The notes beneath the pieces were generated by a model. That model made no database searches, was not told the DNA's origin, and saw only the letters and a list, made by a program, of their open reading frames with translations. DNA of 64,000 bases from Hemibagrus wyckioides (Eukaryota; Chordata; Actinopteri; Siluriformes; Bagridae): assembly GCF_019097595.1 (NCBI RefSeq), contig NC_080720.1, positions 29,477,852 through 29,541,851 of the forward strand. The letters run 5' to 3'. The position numbers and the translations under genes were made by a program. Shown piece after piece: positions 1-28,145 of the stretch (position 1 is its first letter; each line of letters starts with the position of its first letter).

Positions 1-170
1 AAATCCTTACACTTGCCTATTTTTCCTGCTTCTAACACATCAATGTTGAGGACAACAATGTTGACTTGTCTGTCTAATATATCCCACCCACTAACAGGAG
101 CCATGATGAGGAAATCATCAGTGTTACTCACTTCACCTCTCAGTGATCATAATGTTGTGCCTGATCAGTG
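1..170 (-). mobile_element. Terminal fragment of a Tc1-like DNA transposon
   Basis: This segment is closely similar to positions 41650-41815 of this window, where the same sequence forms one end of a complete Tc1-like deletion derivative. It ends in the same terminal sequence (CTGATCAGTG here, CTGATCGGTG there), followed by TA, the expected target dinucleotide. Only this end is inside the window. In the complete copy the transposase reading frame is on the minus strand, so I give this copy the same orientation. It lies in a grap2 intron. Confidence 0.75.
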
Positions 171-650
171 TAGATCAGTGATAATCAGGTTTTAGCCCCT
201 AAAACCAAGTTATATTTCTCACCTTACAATAATATTAATACAAATGTACAGTATATACAATTCAATTATGGCAGCAATGTGTAGTATTATGTTTGCTCTA
301 AAGATGTCAGTAGTTGCATCATCGTTGATGAGATCATGTGACCTTCAGAAAAAGGAAATGGCGGAGTCATGCTTGACTCTTGAGCAACACAAGATGTCTA
401 GGTTAAGATCTATGAGATGACAAGTGATAAGTGACACAGGAAAGTTAAGCTTTGTATGCTGAGCAGAAAGAACAGATTAGAAGATGAGAGAGCTGGACAG
501 AAGTACTAAAGCGCTGCTGCATCACTATCTCAAGCTGAAGATGAGGCAAGGCTAAACTAATGTAGACCAATATATCAACAACCAAAGCAATACTCTTAGA
601 CACCATTGGGTGGATTTGTCTTCAGTGGGTTTTTTTTCTCAATCCTGTAG
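171..650. other. grap2 intron sequence
   Basis: This is AT-rich intronic DNA ahead of the last SH2 exon. I see no exon or recognisable repeat in it. The final bases form a T-rich polypyrimidine tract and a CTGTAG acceptor at 650. Confidence 0.5.
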
Positions 651-2181
651 GCATGAGATGGATGTGCAGCACTTTAAAGTGCTCCAGGACAACAGAGGGC
701 AGTATTTTCTGTGGGCTGAGAAATTCAGCTCTCTGAATGAACTTGTGACGTACTACACATATAATTCCATCTCCAAGCAGACCTCGATACGCCTCCTGTC
801 TGAGCAGCAGGTGAGTGGACAGATAAATGTATGCCAATTTTATTCCTTGTAAAAAGCTTAAAAACATTACAAATATTGTAGTTTTTAATAAGAGGTAAAT
901 TAAAGAATGCGGGCAGCTAGACAACAGTGTAGGTTGAAAATCAAATTACTGTACAAAGAAAAGAGAAAATTTTATTTTTGTTGGATATATATTTCGGCAT
1001 CAGTGTAGAGTGCCATAGAGTGATCCAGTAATGGGTTGGCACAGGGTCCAGGGTGTCCCTTGCTTTGTGCTCTCAGTCCCCTGGTATAGGCTCCAGGTTC
1101 CCTGTGATACTGTGAAGGATAAGCGGTACAGAAAATGGATGGATGGATGGATGGGTGGACGGATGAATGGATGGATTGATTATTGATGGATTGATAGCAC
1201 CTTCCTGATGGGAGGAGGGTAAATAGTCCATGATTAGGGTAAGAGGTGTATTTTTAGAACATATATAGTTAATTAAATGTGTGTGTGTGTGTGTCATGAA
1301 CTCATGAAGACATAGTCATACGACTATTTCACATTTGCCCATCCTGTTATAGCTAGTGCGATGCTCAGTACAGTCCCCAAGAAGGGTGTAACCGAACTAA
1401 CAGAGTGTGATGTTTATCATGACAGACTGGTTTCTTTTTATATTTACACCAAAACACTGGTATTTCAGAGCCTGTTAAACGCTGCTCCAGATCCCAGGCC
1501 GGTTCCTCAGGTACTGTACTGTTACTACTCTTTGTTTTCAAATCAATTGTTCAGATCACAAAGGATTAGAAGAAGAAGATGAAGAAGTAAAAAAGATGTG
1601 TTTCAATGTATGTGTGTGTTTATGTGTGTGTGTGTGTGTGTGTGTGGTCCCTCACAGGAGAGAAGAAACAAGGCAGCAGAGTTAAAGAACAGACCTCTCC
1701 CTCGTCCTGCAGAGACACTTCCACCTCCACAGGTAGCAACACACACACACACACACACACACACACGATAAATTCCCATTCCCAAAATGGTGCCCTCTAA
1801 CCCAGAATTTTTGTATACTGTCTCCTCATCATAGCTGTTTTTTGTTTGTTTGTTTGTTTGTTTGTTTGTTTGTTTGTTTTCTTCATTTTTTATTATTTAT
1901 TATTGGTCCTTTTTTGATTGCTTATTTTTTGTCTTCCATTCTGATGTGTCCTCCTCTGTCTAACCTCTGTGTACATGTAACCCTGTCCCATCGTAAACAG
2001 AAAAAGAAAAACAGGGAGAAAATGAAGAGGAAATATAAGAAAACCATAAAGAAAATCATTAGATTCAAAATTATTATTATTTTTTTATTATTTTATTAAT
2101 CCACAGTTTTATAAAACATTCATATTTTTCCCCAAAAGCCACTTTTACTGCAGATTATCAGGAAGCGTAAAAATGATAGCA

Positions 2182-2212
<31 letters not shown>

Positions 2213-2438
2213 GTGTGTGCGTGTTTGCAGGAGACCAGATATCAAAGTGTACAGTCAGGGCCACCGGGTCCACCTTTTTGTCCTGCAAACACTTTTCCAC
2301 CTCCACAGGTAATACACACACACACACACATACACACACACACTTGATTTACATATAGAGCAATAATAAATCAAATTAATCAAATAAAAAAAGTTACAAT
2401 TGTAAAGGATGTAACCAAATATGAATATTATAATTATT

Positions 2439-2501
<63 letters not shown>

Positions 2502-2598
2502 TGTTCTAAACAGATACAAATACAGATACGAATAGGAAGTGCACTAGCCTGAAAGTGGAACACACTTACTTCTAACTCAAACAGAAAAACATATATGA

Positions 2599-2630
<32 letters not shown>

Positions 2631-3044
2631 GAGACCAGATATCAAAGTGTACAGTCAGGGCCACCGGGTCCACCTTTTTGTCCTGCAAACACTTTTCCAC
2701 CTCCACAGGTAATACACACACACACTAGCCTTGATTTGCATATACAAATATCCAAATAAAGTGGAACATACTTACTTCTAACTCAAATAGAAAAACATAT
2801 ATGAATGCGTGTGTGTGTGTGTGTGTGTGGGTGTGTGTGGGTGTTTGTGTGTGATATGTTCACGCAGGCGTCACTGAAAAAGGTCAAGGCTCTGTATGAC
2901 TTCATAGCCGAGGAGCAGGACGAACTGAACTTCAGCGCTGGCGACATTATAGACGTTTTGGACGAGTCAGAATCCTTCTGGTGGGTGGGTCGGGTACGAG
3001 GGAGGACAGGACTCTTCCCCACCAACTACATCACTTCTTTATGA
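651..3044 (+). CDS. grap2: GRB2-related adaptor protein 2 (GADS), 3' exons only
   Basis: Six coding exons read in one phase: 651-810, 1469-1510, 1658-1732, 2231-2308, 2631-2708 and 2868-3044 (stop TGA). All junctions are AG/GT. The first exon is the C-terminal half of an SH2 domain (DVQHFKVLQDNRGQYFLW, then FSSLNELVTYY). The next four give a proline-rich linker of about 91 residues with repeated LPPPQ/FPPPQ exon ends. The last exon is one SH3 domain (ALYDF, DELNF, WWVGR, GLFPTNYI) ending three residues after NYI. The SH2 block resembles mammalian GADS more than GRB2 or GRAP. In mammals GADS has the order SH3-SH2-linker-SH3, and its C-terminal SH3 binds SLP-76 downstream of antigen receptors. 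The N-terminal SH3 and early SH2 exons must lie upstream of the window. The adjacent fam83f supports GRAP2 over GRAP. Oddity: exons four and five are identical copies. Confidence 0.88.
1606..1767. repeat. (TG)n and (CA)n tracts flanking a linker exon
   Basis: A (TG)n tract at about 1608-1646 lies just before the acceptor of exon 1658-1732, and a (CA)n tract at about 1739-1766 lies just after its donor. The same arrangement surrounds the next two exons: (TG)n at 2181-2226 with (CA)n at 2313-2342, and (TG)n at 2601-2628 with a short (CA)n at 2713-2725. The SH3 exon has only the upstream tract (about 2807-2853). Confidence 0.9.
1840..1880. repeat. (TTTG)n microsatellite
   Basis: About ten TTTG units lie in the grap2 intron between the linker exons at 1658 and 2231. 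The rest of that intron is AT-rich and shows no exon. Confidence 0.9.
2231..2866 (+). repeat. Tandem duplication of a grap2 linker exon and its intron
   Basis: The 78-bp exon at 2231-2308 recurs base-for-base at 2631-2708, with the same GTAATACACAC donor. A roughly 50-bp intron motif ending AAAAACATATATGAATG precedes the second copy (about 2553-2600) and follows it (about 2758-2806) with few differences, so the duplicated unit is exon plus downstream intron. The first unit is longer because of an (AAT)n tract at about 2440-2501. Each copy encodes 26 residues beginning ETRYQSVQSG and ending FPPPQ, so the reading frame is preserved. Confidence 0.9.
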
Positions 3045-3155
3045 CTACATACAGCCCAAATCATATGTCTGTGCTAATTTCATGTTTGTGTTTATTTATC
3101 ACTATCCTGAGTGTTTCTTTTACCCAAAAATCAGTTCCAGTTGTCTTGCTTTCCA

Positions 3156-3161
3156 AATAAA
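3156..3161 (+). promoter_or_regulatory. Candidate grap2 poly(A) signal
   Basis: An AATAAA hexamer lies 112 bp after the grap2 stop codon, which would give a short 3' UTR. It is the first canonical hexamer after the stop, but I cannot tell which signal is used. Confidence 0.4.
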
Positions 3162-3769
3162 CAATTTCATCATTTCAGTGCTTCTCATAACCCTCGTGTT
3201 TCAGAGAACAGCCCAGCTGACACCGAGACTCTGCGATGACTGTACTGCCAGTGTCATTTATTCCAGTTGTCACACCCTGCCTTTGTTGATTGATTTAACT
3301 CTGTGATGAAACCACAGCTGAGTCAACCAAAAAATAATACAAGTTTAGTATAAAATAAGTATTAATTTATTTATTTTTTCTCAACATTCTTTCTTCAACA
3401 TTCAAATGATTCCCACGAACATTTAGGAAACTCCGCCCCCTGGGTTTCAGGTGCCCCGTAAAGAGTCTATAAAATATAGTGATAGGAGAGACAAGAGGTT
3501 TTACCCAAACACAAAGCATCCAATCAGGGTTTCTTAGCAACTTAATAACCTTTTGCTTTTATCATGCTCTATATATCTTTCATGTTATTTGTATAAATAA
3601 ATAAATAAATATTTATTTATGTAAATAGATGACTATGCAAATAAAGAAAGAAAGAAAAATAAAACACCTAAACTATTAATAAGCAATTAAAACAGTCGCC
3701 ATTTTGACATCCCAAGCAAAGCTTTCTTCCCTATGCCAGAAAATAAAGAAAATAAACAATCAAACTAAC

Positions 3770-3811
<42 letters not shown>

Positions 3812-4009
3812 CAGTCCTTCCTTCAACAGTTTCTCTTTTTTCTGTCTTTTAATGTTTATAAAACACATAAACACACACTCATAAAACCAGAAAGCACACA
3901 ATACTCTGTCCTGTTGCTTGAGACACCTTCTGTAAATGTTAAATTAAATAAAGATTAAAGGTAAGTATTTTTGAAGTCTGTGTATTATTAGGCCTTGATT
4001 ATTTGAGGC
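3162..4009. other. AT-rich spacer with simple repeats
   Basis: No gene is visible. It holds an (AAAT)n stretch at about 3594-3620, an AAAG-rich stretch near 3640-3665 and an (AAT)n tract at about 3768-3810. Confidence 0.6.
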
Positions 4010-4350
4010 GCCATACATCCATCCATTGTCTATTCCCGCTTTATTCCTAATTAGGGTCACAGGGATCTGCTGGAGCCTATCCCAGCACACATTGGGGCGA
4101 AAGGCAGGGGTACACCCTGGACAGGGCCACACATAGACAGACCACACACACTCACCCCTATGGGCAATTTACAATTACCAATCAACCTAATGTACATGTT
4201 TTTAGACTGTGGGAGGAAACCAGAGTCCCCGGATTAAACCCACGCAAGCAAGGGAGAATATGCAAACTCCACACAGAAAGGGCCCTTGCTGTTCGAACCC
4301 GGGATTCGAACCCAGGACCTTCTTGCTGTGAGGCAACAGTGTGCTGTCCA
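4010..4350. repeat. Dispersed teleost repeat (SINE or LINE-tail type)
   Basis: The segment has the familiar layout of an abundant fish repeat: CATCCATCCAT at the start, a GGAGCCTATCCCAGCACACA block, then TGGGAGGAAACC and CAAACTCCACACAG near the end. A GGATTCGAACCC-like motif occurs twice at about 4296-4318. I recognise it from knowledge of fish genomes and cannot assign a family by search. It is followed by about 450 bp in which I see nothing. Confidence 0.6.
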
Positions 4351-4809
4351 ATGTCATACAAGTCCCTGTAAATAAGCTGTTGCTATAGAAACAATAACAT
4401 TAGAAGATGTTATTCAAATTAAAGACTGCTGTCAGACCTACAGGCTACCTGGAGTACCTATGGAGGTACAGGCTGACCAATCGGATTTGAGAATGGTATA
4501 ACATGTTTATAACACAGCGGGTCGAATTCCTGGATCAAACTGTTCAGTAAGCGTACAAAATTTTGCACGGCTCGGATTTCCGGCTATACCGTGAATGATG
4601 GTGTTGTAATATTTGACAAAATTCTGTGGTAAGTGTGGCACTGCAGACTGGTTGGTCAGTTATATGAAAATGATCCCGGCTGGTGGTGTGGTCACTAAAA
4701 TGAGTAGCTTTACCACGCTAATGTAGATTATTTTCAGTGATATAACTTTACATGCAGTTGAGATGCATGCAAAAGTGAAAGATATTTCATTTAAGGTGGT
4801 TTCCAATTC

Positions 4810-6008
4810 CAACCAGATTGCTGAAAGAAGTGATACATGCAGCTGGAGAGTCTCTTCTTAATATTATTAACTCTTCGTTATTTCTAGGTCACGTCCCAAA
4901 ATCTCTTAAGTTAGCAGTTATTAAGCCTCTTCTTAAGAAACCGAAACTAGACTCTGATGAAATATCAAATTACAAACCGATTTCAAACCTGAGGTCCTTC
5001 ATAATCTTCCTGGCTTTGGTCCAGCACCGCTTGCTGTATATGGTGTCCAGGTCAGGAAGCTCGGTGCGGATGGTGCGCTCGGCTGATCGCTCCACCCTCT
5101 GGAGAGCTTGCCTGTCCTGTTTGGTGCTGTTCCCAAATCAGGCAGTGAAATGAGGATGGGTTCCCTTTTGAGTCTGGTTCCTCTCAAGGTTTCTTCCTCA
5201 TACCATCTAAGGGAGTTTTTCCTTGCCACAGTCACCTCAGTCACCTCAGGCTTGCTCACTTGGGGTAACATCTAGGACTGTTTGTCTGTTTGTCTGTTTA
5301 TACACTATATTGCCAAAAGTATTCGCTCACCCATCCAAATAATCAGAATCAGGTGTTCCAATCACTTCCATGGCCACAGGTGTATAAAATCAAGCACGTA
5401 GGCATGCAGACTGTTTTTACAAACATTTGTGAAAGAATGGGTCGCTCTCAGGAGCTCAGTGAATTGCACTGAGCAATTCACTGAATTGCACAGTGGTGCA
5501 CTGGCCCCTTCCTCTTCCAACATGACTGTGCACCAGTGCACATAGCAAGGTCCATAAAGACATGGATGAGTCTGGTGTGGATGAACTTGACTGGCCTGCA
5601 CAGAGTCCTGACCTCAACCCGATAGAACACCTTTGGGATGAATTAGAGCGGAGACTGAGAGCCAGGCCTTCTCGTCCAACATCAGTGTGTGACCTCACAA
5701 ATGCGCTTCTGGAAGAATGGTCAAAAATTCCCATAAACACACTCCTAAACCTTGTGGACAGCCTTCCCAGAAGAGTTGAAGCTGTTATAGCTGCAAAGGG
5801 TGGACCGACGTCATATTGAACCCTATGGATTAGGAATGGGATGTCACTTAAGTTCATATGCGAGTCAAGGCAGGTGAGCGAATACTTTTGGCAATATAGT
5901 GTATGTTTGTTGTTTTCTTATGTCGTTTCTCATGTAAAGCTGCTGTGAGACAATGCTCTTTGTTAAAAGCGCTATACAAATAAAATTGAATTGAATTGAA
6001 TTGAAAAA
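4810..6008 (+). mobile_element. Composite LINE remnant with ATTGA-repeat tail
   Basis: The reading frame from 4818 encodes a non-LTR reverse-transcriptase segment (LLNIINSSLFLGHVPKSLKLAV, then IKPLLKKPKLDSD and NYKPISNL) that breaks off near 4990. From about 4990 to 5150 there is a stretch resembling a different LINE in the opposite orientation. From about 5160 the sequence is a typical fish LINE 3' region (GGGAGTTTTTCCTTGCCAC). It resumes after a nested Tc1 element (AAAGCTGCTGTGAGACAATG, AGCGCTATACAAATAAA) and ends in ATTGA repeats at about 5985-6004. The copy is dead: it lacks endonuclease and most of the reverse transcriptase. Confidence 0.65.
5303..5901 (+). mobile_element. Internally deleted Tc1-like transposon, nested in a LINE tail
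   Basis: The ends are inverted repeats: CACTATATTGCCAAAAGTAT on the left, and its complement before GTG at 5901 on the right. TA lies directly outside both ends, as expected for Tc1/mariner insertion. The frame at 5562-5819 keeps the C-terminal part of the transposase, with SPDLNPIEHLWDELERR, which carries the last acidic residue of the DDE triad. The N-terminal DNA-binding domain and first two acidic residues are deleted near 5456-5500. It is non-autonomous and interrupts the surrounding LINE 3' region. Confidence 0.9.
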
Positions 6009-6119
6009 GTTTCCTCCATAACTAAGCTCTATGTAAATATATACCAAGTGTGAAAAGTGAAAGGGTTTCCCGGGACTTAAAGGGATTTCTGAGTTGAACC
6101 AATCAGCGTGGAATGTATT

Positions 6120-6285
6120 TTTGCACTCATTCATCCACGCCCACGCTCACCTTCGGCGCGTGCACAAAGGTAAAGGTGAGCGGCACTCTGCTACTTCCGC
6201 GCTCGTGAGAACTTGTAAAGTAAAAGCTGAAAAAAAAGTTAAGAGAAAAATTAGGTCTCGTGTTTATGAGTGACCGAGAGCAGGC
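6120..6285 (+). promoter_or_regulatory. CpG-rich fam83f 5' region
   Basis: CpG dinucleotides become frequent from about 6130 and stay so through the first coding exon (to 6750), in contrast to the AT-rich surroundings. A CCACGCCCACG motif of KLF/Sp type lies at about 6136. No TATA box is evident. The start site is not determined. The ATG at 6286 sits in a good context (GGC before, G after). Confidence 0.5.
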
Positions 6286-24390
<18,105 letters not shown>

Positions 24391-25716
24391 AGACTTGAAT
24401 GATAACAATTGCACTTGAAATTCTGAAATCCAAGTTCACTCCAATAGAGGCTAATCCGTCAGCATCAGCTATATATCGTGTCATTTTGTATGCTACAGAT
24501 TAGCCAAGATTAGCTTGGTTGCACCCAAAACATGTTTTTGTTGACTCCTAAATCTTATTTCTTTTGGCAAAATACAACATCTAACCTGTGCTAGAAAGCA
24601 GAATAACACCAAGTGATGCTTATAGTCTAAGATGGGTGCCTAAATTGCATGTTAACTGATGTGTGAGGGATAAAAATAATTTGATTACTTATCAGTAATA
24701 CTGCATTACTGTCATTTTATGGTTGAGACTTTGATCGTAGAGCCTCTGATAGTCATAAAACTAAACTACTAGCATTACACACGAGCTATCAAACAGAGAA
24801 GCTAAAGGCTAGCACAGGCCTCCTCAAAAACATGAAGCAAGCCACAAACCTTCTTTCTAATTCAAACTACACATATAAGACTTTCAGAGGAAAATAGAAA
24901 CCTATGATTTGCTAGTTCTGGTAGAACTGCCAGGAAAAAGTGAAAAATGATTTCAAACAAGTGCTATTGCTAGTTGTTTTCTAGGTCATTCCATGATCAT
25001 TCGGTTTCAGCAAATGTACCTATGTTGGTCCTTTGCAGGAAACCTGTGGGGAGTGTGGACTAATGCTAACCCATAAAAATCACACATTATACAGTGGGTT
25101 TTCATCGGGCAGCCCAAACATTTTCATCATAGCACAAAATATGGATAATGTCACACTGATGAGCAAACCCCATGCCCCACTGTCCTAAAATTAGCACGTT
25201 TGCTAGGATGCCTCTTCTGAATAACAAGCACGGCAAACAGAAATGTTGTCCTTGTCGTTCGTTTTTACCAAGTAAAATCACTTAAAATTTACTCCAGCTG
25301 CTATTTCATACTATTCTTTTGAATTTTACTTGGGACAGTTGTTGATACAATTGTTTTTGTTTTTGTAAAGGTGCAAAATAATCCACTTAAAGCCGTTTCT
25401 TACAGACAAAGAAGCAAGGCATGCATCAAAATGAAGAAAAAGCAGGTCTAAATGCAACAAAGATGTCTTTGCTATGTTTCTGCATTTGGCGTGAAAAATG
25501 CCCCCTTAAGTCTCAGGAACACTAATCCTTTAACTTCAGTGTTGGTTTAAATGTACAAAACTTACAGTTCTTTTTGAATATATTTTATAGAAACTTTTAC
25601 AGAAAGGAATTCTATGTCTAATAGATTGTAAATGTTATGGTGCAATTGAAAACGGTGCTGTGGAAATAATACAGAGCTGTGCCGCCACCTAGTGGTTGAT
25701 TATTGTCTGTGTATAT

Positions 25717-25770
<54 letters not shown>

Positions 25771-26430
25771 GAAGTATATGTAACTTAGTCACTGAACATG
25801 ATTGTGTGTTACTTCCTCCTGTTGAGTTACCAGGGTGTGTTTCGAAACAAATCTAACCGCAGAATGGAACGGGTGATGCAGGGAAGTATATAGGATAGAT
25901 TCTGCTGCTACTCTTTAACAGGAAGCAGAATAACACAGGAAACCGGAAACGGCCCAGCAGGCTAAAATAGCACCCTTGCTAAACCACAAAACACATGATT
26001 ATGCAGGCTGGCTTGTTGGTCGTAATGACTAAATAAACAACCAGTATAAGTGATGGTTAAAAATCAGACATAAGGAAGTGAAACTATAGACTTAAAGATC
26101 TGAAAGGGTTTTGAAAAGGGTTATTCGATGAATTCACATTTTATTTTTAAATGTTAATATTTTGGTTGGTGTTTGGTTTCGGGTGGTTTCTCATGTAGGT
26201 TTCCTCTTCAGGAGGTGAAATGCTGCTTACTTGGGTCGTCAAGCTGGTCATCGACTTGGTCAGTTTTAAAGCTTCAACTTTTGTTTGGGGTCATTTTCAG
26301 GCTGCATGATTAAATTCCTCCGAAATTCATTATGATTCATTATTATTGGTAGAGACAAGGTTCATGTAAACTTCCTGTAAAATAAATTAAACTAAACTGC
26401 TGCTGAAACATCAATAATGATTAGTCAGAA
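24391..26430. other. fam83f 3' UTR and spacer
   Basis: The fam83f 3' UTR must begin here, but I cannot place its end. A (TG)n microsatellite of about 23 units lies at 25722-25767. No other gene or repeat is recognisable. Confidence 0.5.
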
Positions 26431-26434
26431 TGTT

Positions 26435-27235
26435 CCAGAAGCAGACTTGCCACCCAAACTGTGACACTACCACCACCATGTTTCACAGATGAGCTTGAAT
26501 ATTTTGGATCATGAGCAGATCTGTTTTTCCTCCACACTTTGGCCTTTTCATCAGGTTTCTCTTGCATCTAGAGCTGTTTGGTCTAATTTCTGTATTTCGT
26601 TCCATCTGATTCTTACAGCTGATAAGTGGTTTGGTTTCTATATTTCTGATCTCGAAGTTGTCTCTATATAGTGGATTTTGGTACCTTCACCCCAGCCTTG
26701 TGGAGTTTATTGGTTACCTCTCTTACAATGTTTCTGTCATCAGCTGTTGAGGAACCTGCTCAGCATCTCTTACTCAATACACCAGGGTTTGTTTGTTTTT
26801 TTTCAGGACGTTCCAAATGGTTGTATTTTCCCACTCTTTTGTTTTAGCTTGCTTTTCTCCCACAGACACTTCTCTGACCTTCAAGGTGATTTATCCTTTC
26901 TAACAACAAATGCAGTCTTCACAGGCCCAAACCAAGTGTAGAAATTCAGAGCTAGTTATGGTTTAAACAGGACACACCTGGATAACAAGCCACGTGTTTC
27001 AGTATTTTCGCTCACCTAAAATTTGGATGGTTTGATACAAAGTGTTGGATGTTGTTCACCACGTCTAGCAGGAAATAAAAATCTTCTCCTATTTCTGATT
27101 TGATCTCAAAACCAAATGTGTTCGGTCTACAGCAAAAATATAAAAAATTTTGCTGTTCCAATAATTTCAGAGGCAAGTGTATGTGCTCATGAAACAAGAC
27201 ACAGGGTGTAGATACACGGATGTAAATAAAAATAG
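26435..27235 (-). mobile_element. Decayed Tc1-like transposon
   Basis: Read on the minus strand, about 26491-26459 encodes KHGGGSVTVW, the conserved glycine-rich segment of Tc1-type transposases. Near 26730-26670 a helix-turn-helix-like piece remains (RSTNKLHKAGVKVPKS in meaning, with stops nearby). The sequence around 26800-27000 and 27120-27175 resembles the rest of a common fish Tc1 repeat. No open frame or clear terminal repeat survives, so the limits are approximate. Confidence 0.6.
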
Positions 27236-27893
27236 AACACAAATATCCAAGAAATCATAATTGAATACTCTATTATTTATAGACAATCTGTGAATATTTA
27301 TTTATATGCTGTATATGAGTTCAACAGATCAGACTTTCATAACCATGCAGTTCCTCACCCAAACAGCAGAGCGAGCACCGAGAGGCACATAATTAGTCTC
27401 TGAAACAGGAACCCGAAACCTAGCAAGAGAGATGATGTAAATTTATTTCCTAAATGTTTAGTTAATTCTGCAAAAAAAAAAAAAAAAAAAAAGAATAAAA
27501 AAAGGGAAGTTTAAATACTTTCTTCCTATATCATCTTGGGTCAGATTTTTAAAAGAAACTCTTCAGAATCTATGATCTAATTAGTGAATGTTAATGTTAA
27601 TGTTAATGTGAACAGTAAATGTTTCCTCTTCTCTATGATTCTTAAGATCTGTCCAAAAATGGCACTCAGCAGTTTCACCGAAATCCAGAAGTTTTAAAGT
27701 TTTATTCGTTCATCCTTAGCAACAGGCCTAAAATTTGGATACTGGTTTGGTTTTGTAAAATGGAACCAAGTAAATGTATTGAGAAATATTGGATCTGTAT
27801 TTGAGAGCAGTTATGAACTTGGAGCTTGCAGATACAATATGCAGATGTGAATATTTAGAATTAGTAGAGCTAAGATACTCTCAGGCCTAAAAT

Positions 27894-27894
<1 letters not shown>

Positions 27895-27958
<64 letters not shown>

Positions 27959-27961
27959 ATA
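27895..27961. repeat. (TA)n microsatellite
   Basis: About 32 TA units with one TTTA interruption. The flanking 27236-27894 shows only an A-rich run (27470-27492) and short GTTAAT repeats (27588-27608). Confidence 0.95.
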
Positions 27962-28024
27962 GTTCTATGTAGAATATTACACCGAACAATATGTTTTAAG
28001 GAGATTCATTTGGATTTATTTGTT

Positions 28025-28145
28025 ATTATACAAAACGACTTAAAGATCTGAGCAGTTGAAGGTTACAGGCCCTGCTCAAAGGCCTAGAAGTGATAGGTTG
28101 CCAGCACCGGGATTTTTAACACACCACCTTCCAACAGCTTAACCA
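28025..28145 (-). repeat. Dispersed teleost repeat fragment
   Basis: CAGGCCCTGCTCAAAGGCCT, GCCAGCACCGGGATTT and CAGCTTAACCACTGAG match the common tail repeat also seen at 47835-47915 and 52434-52563, all with similar orientation. Divergence is high. Confidence 0.5.

Noticed and set aside
2805..2867. Start of the SH3 frame at the ATG at 2805
   Set aside because: Those residues come from the (TG)n intron tract. The acceptor at 2866-2867 and the phase from upstream exons show the SH3 exon begins at 2868.
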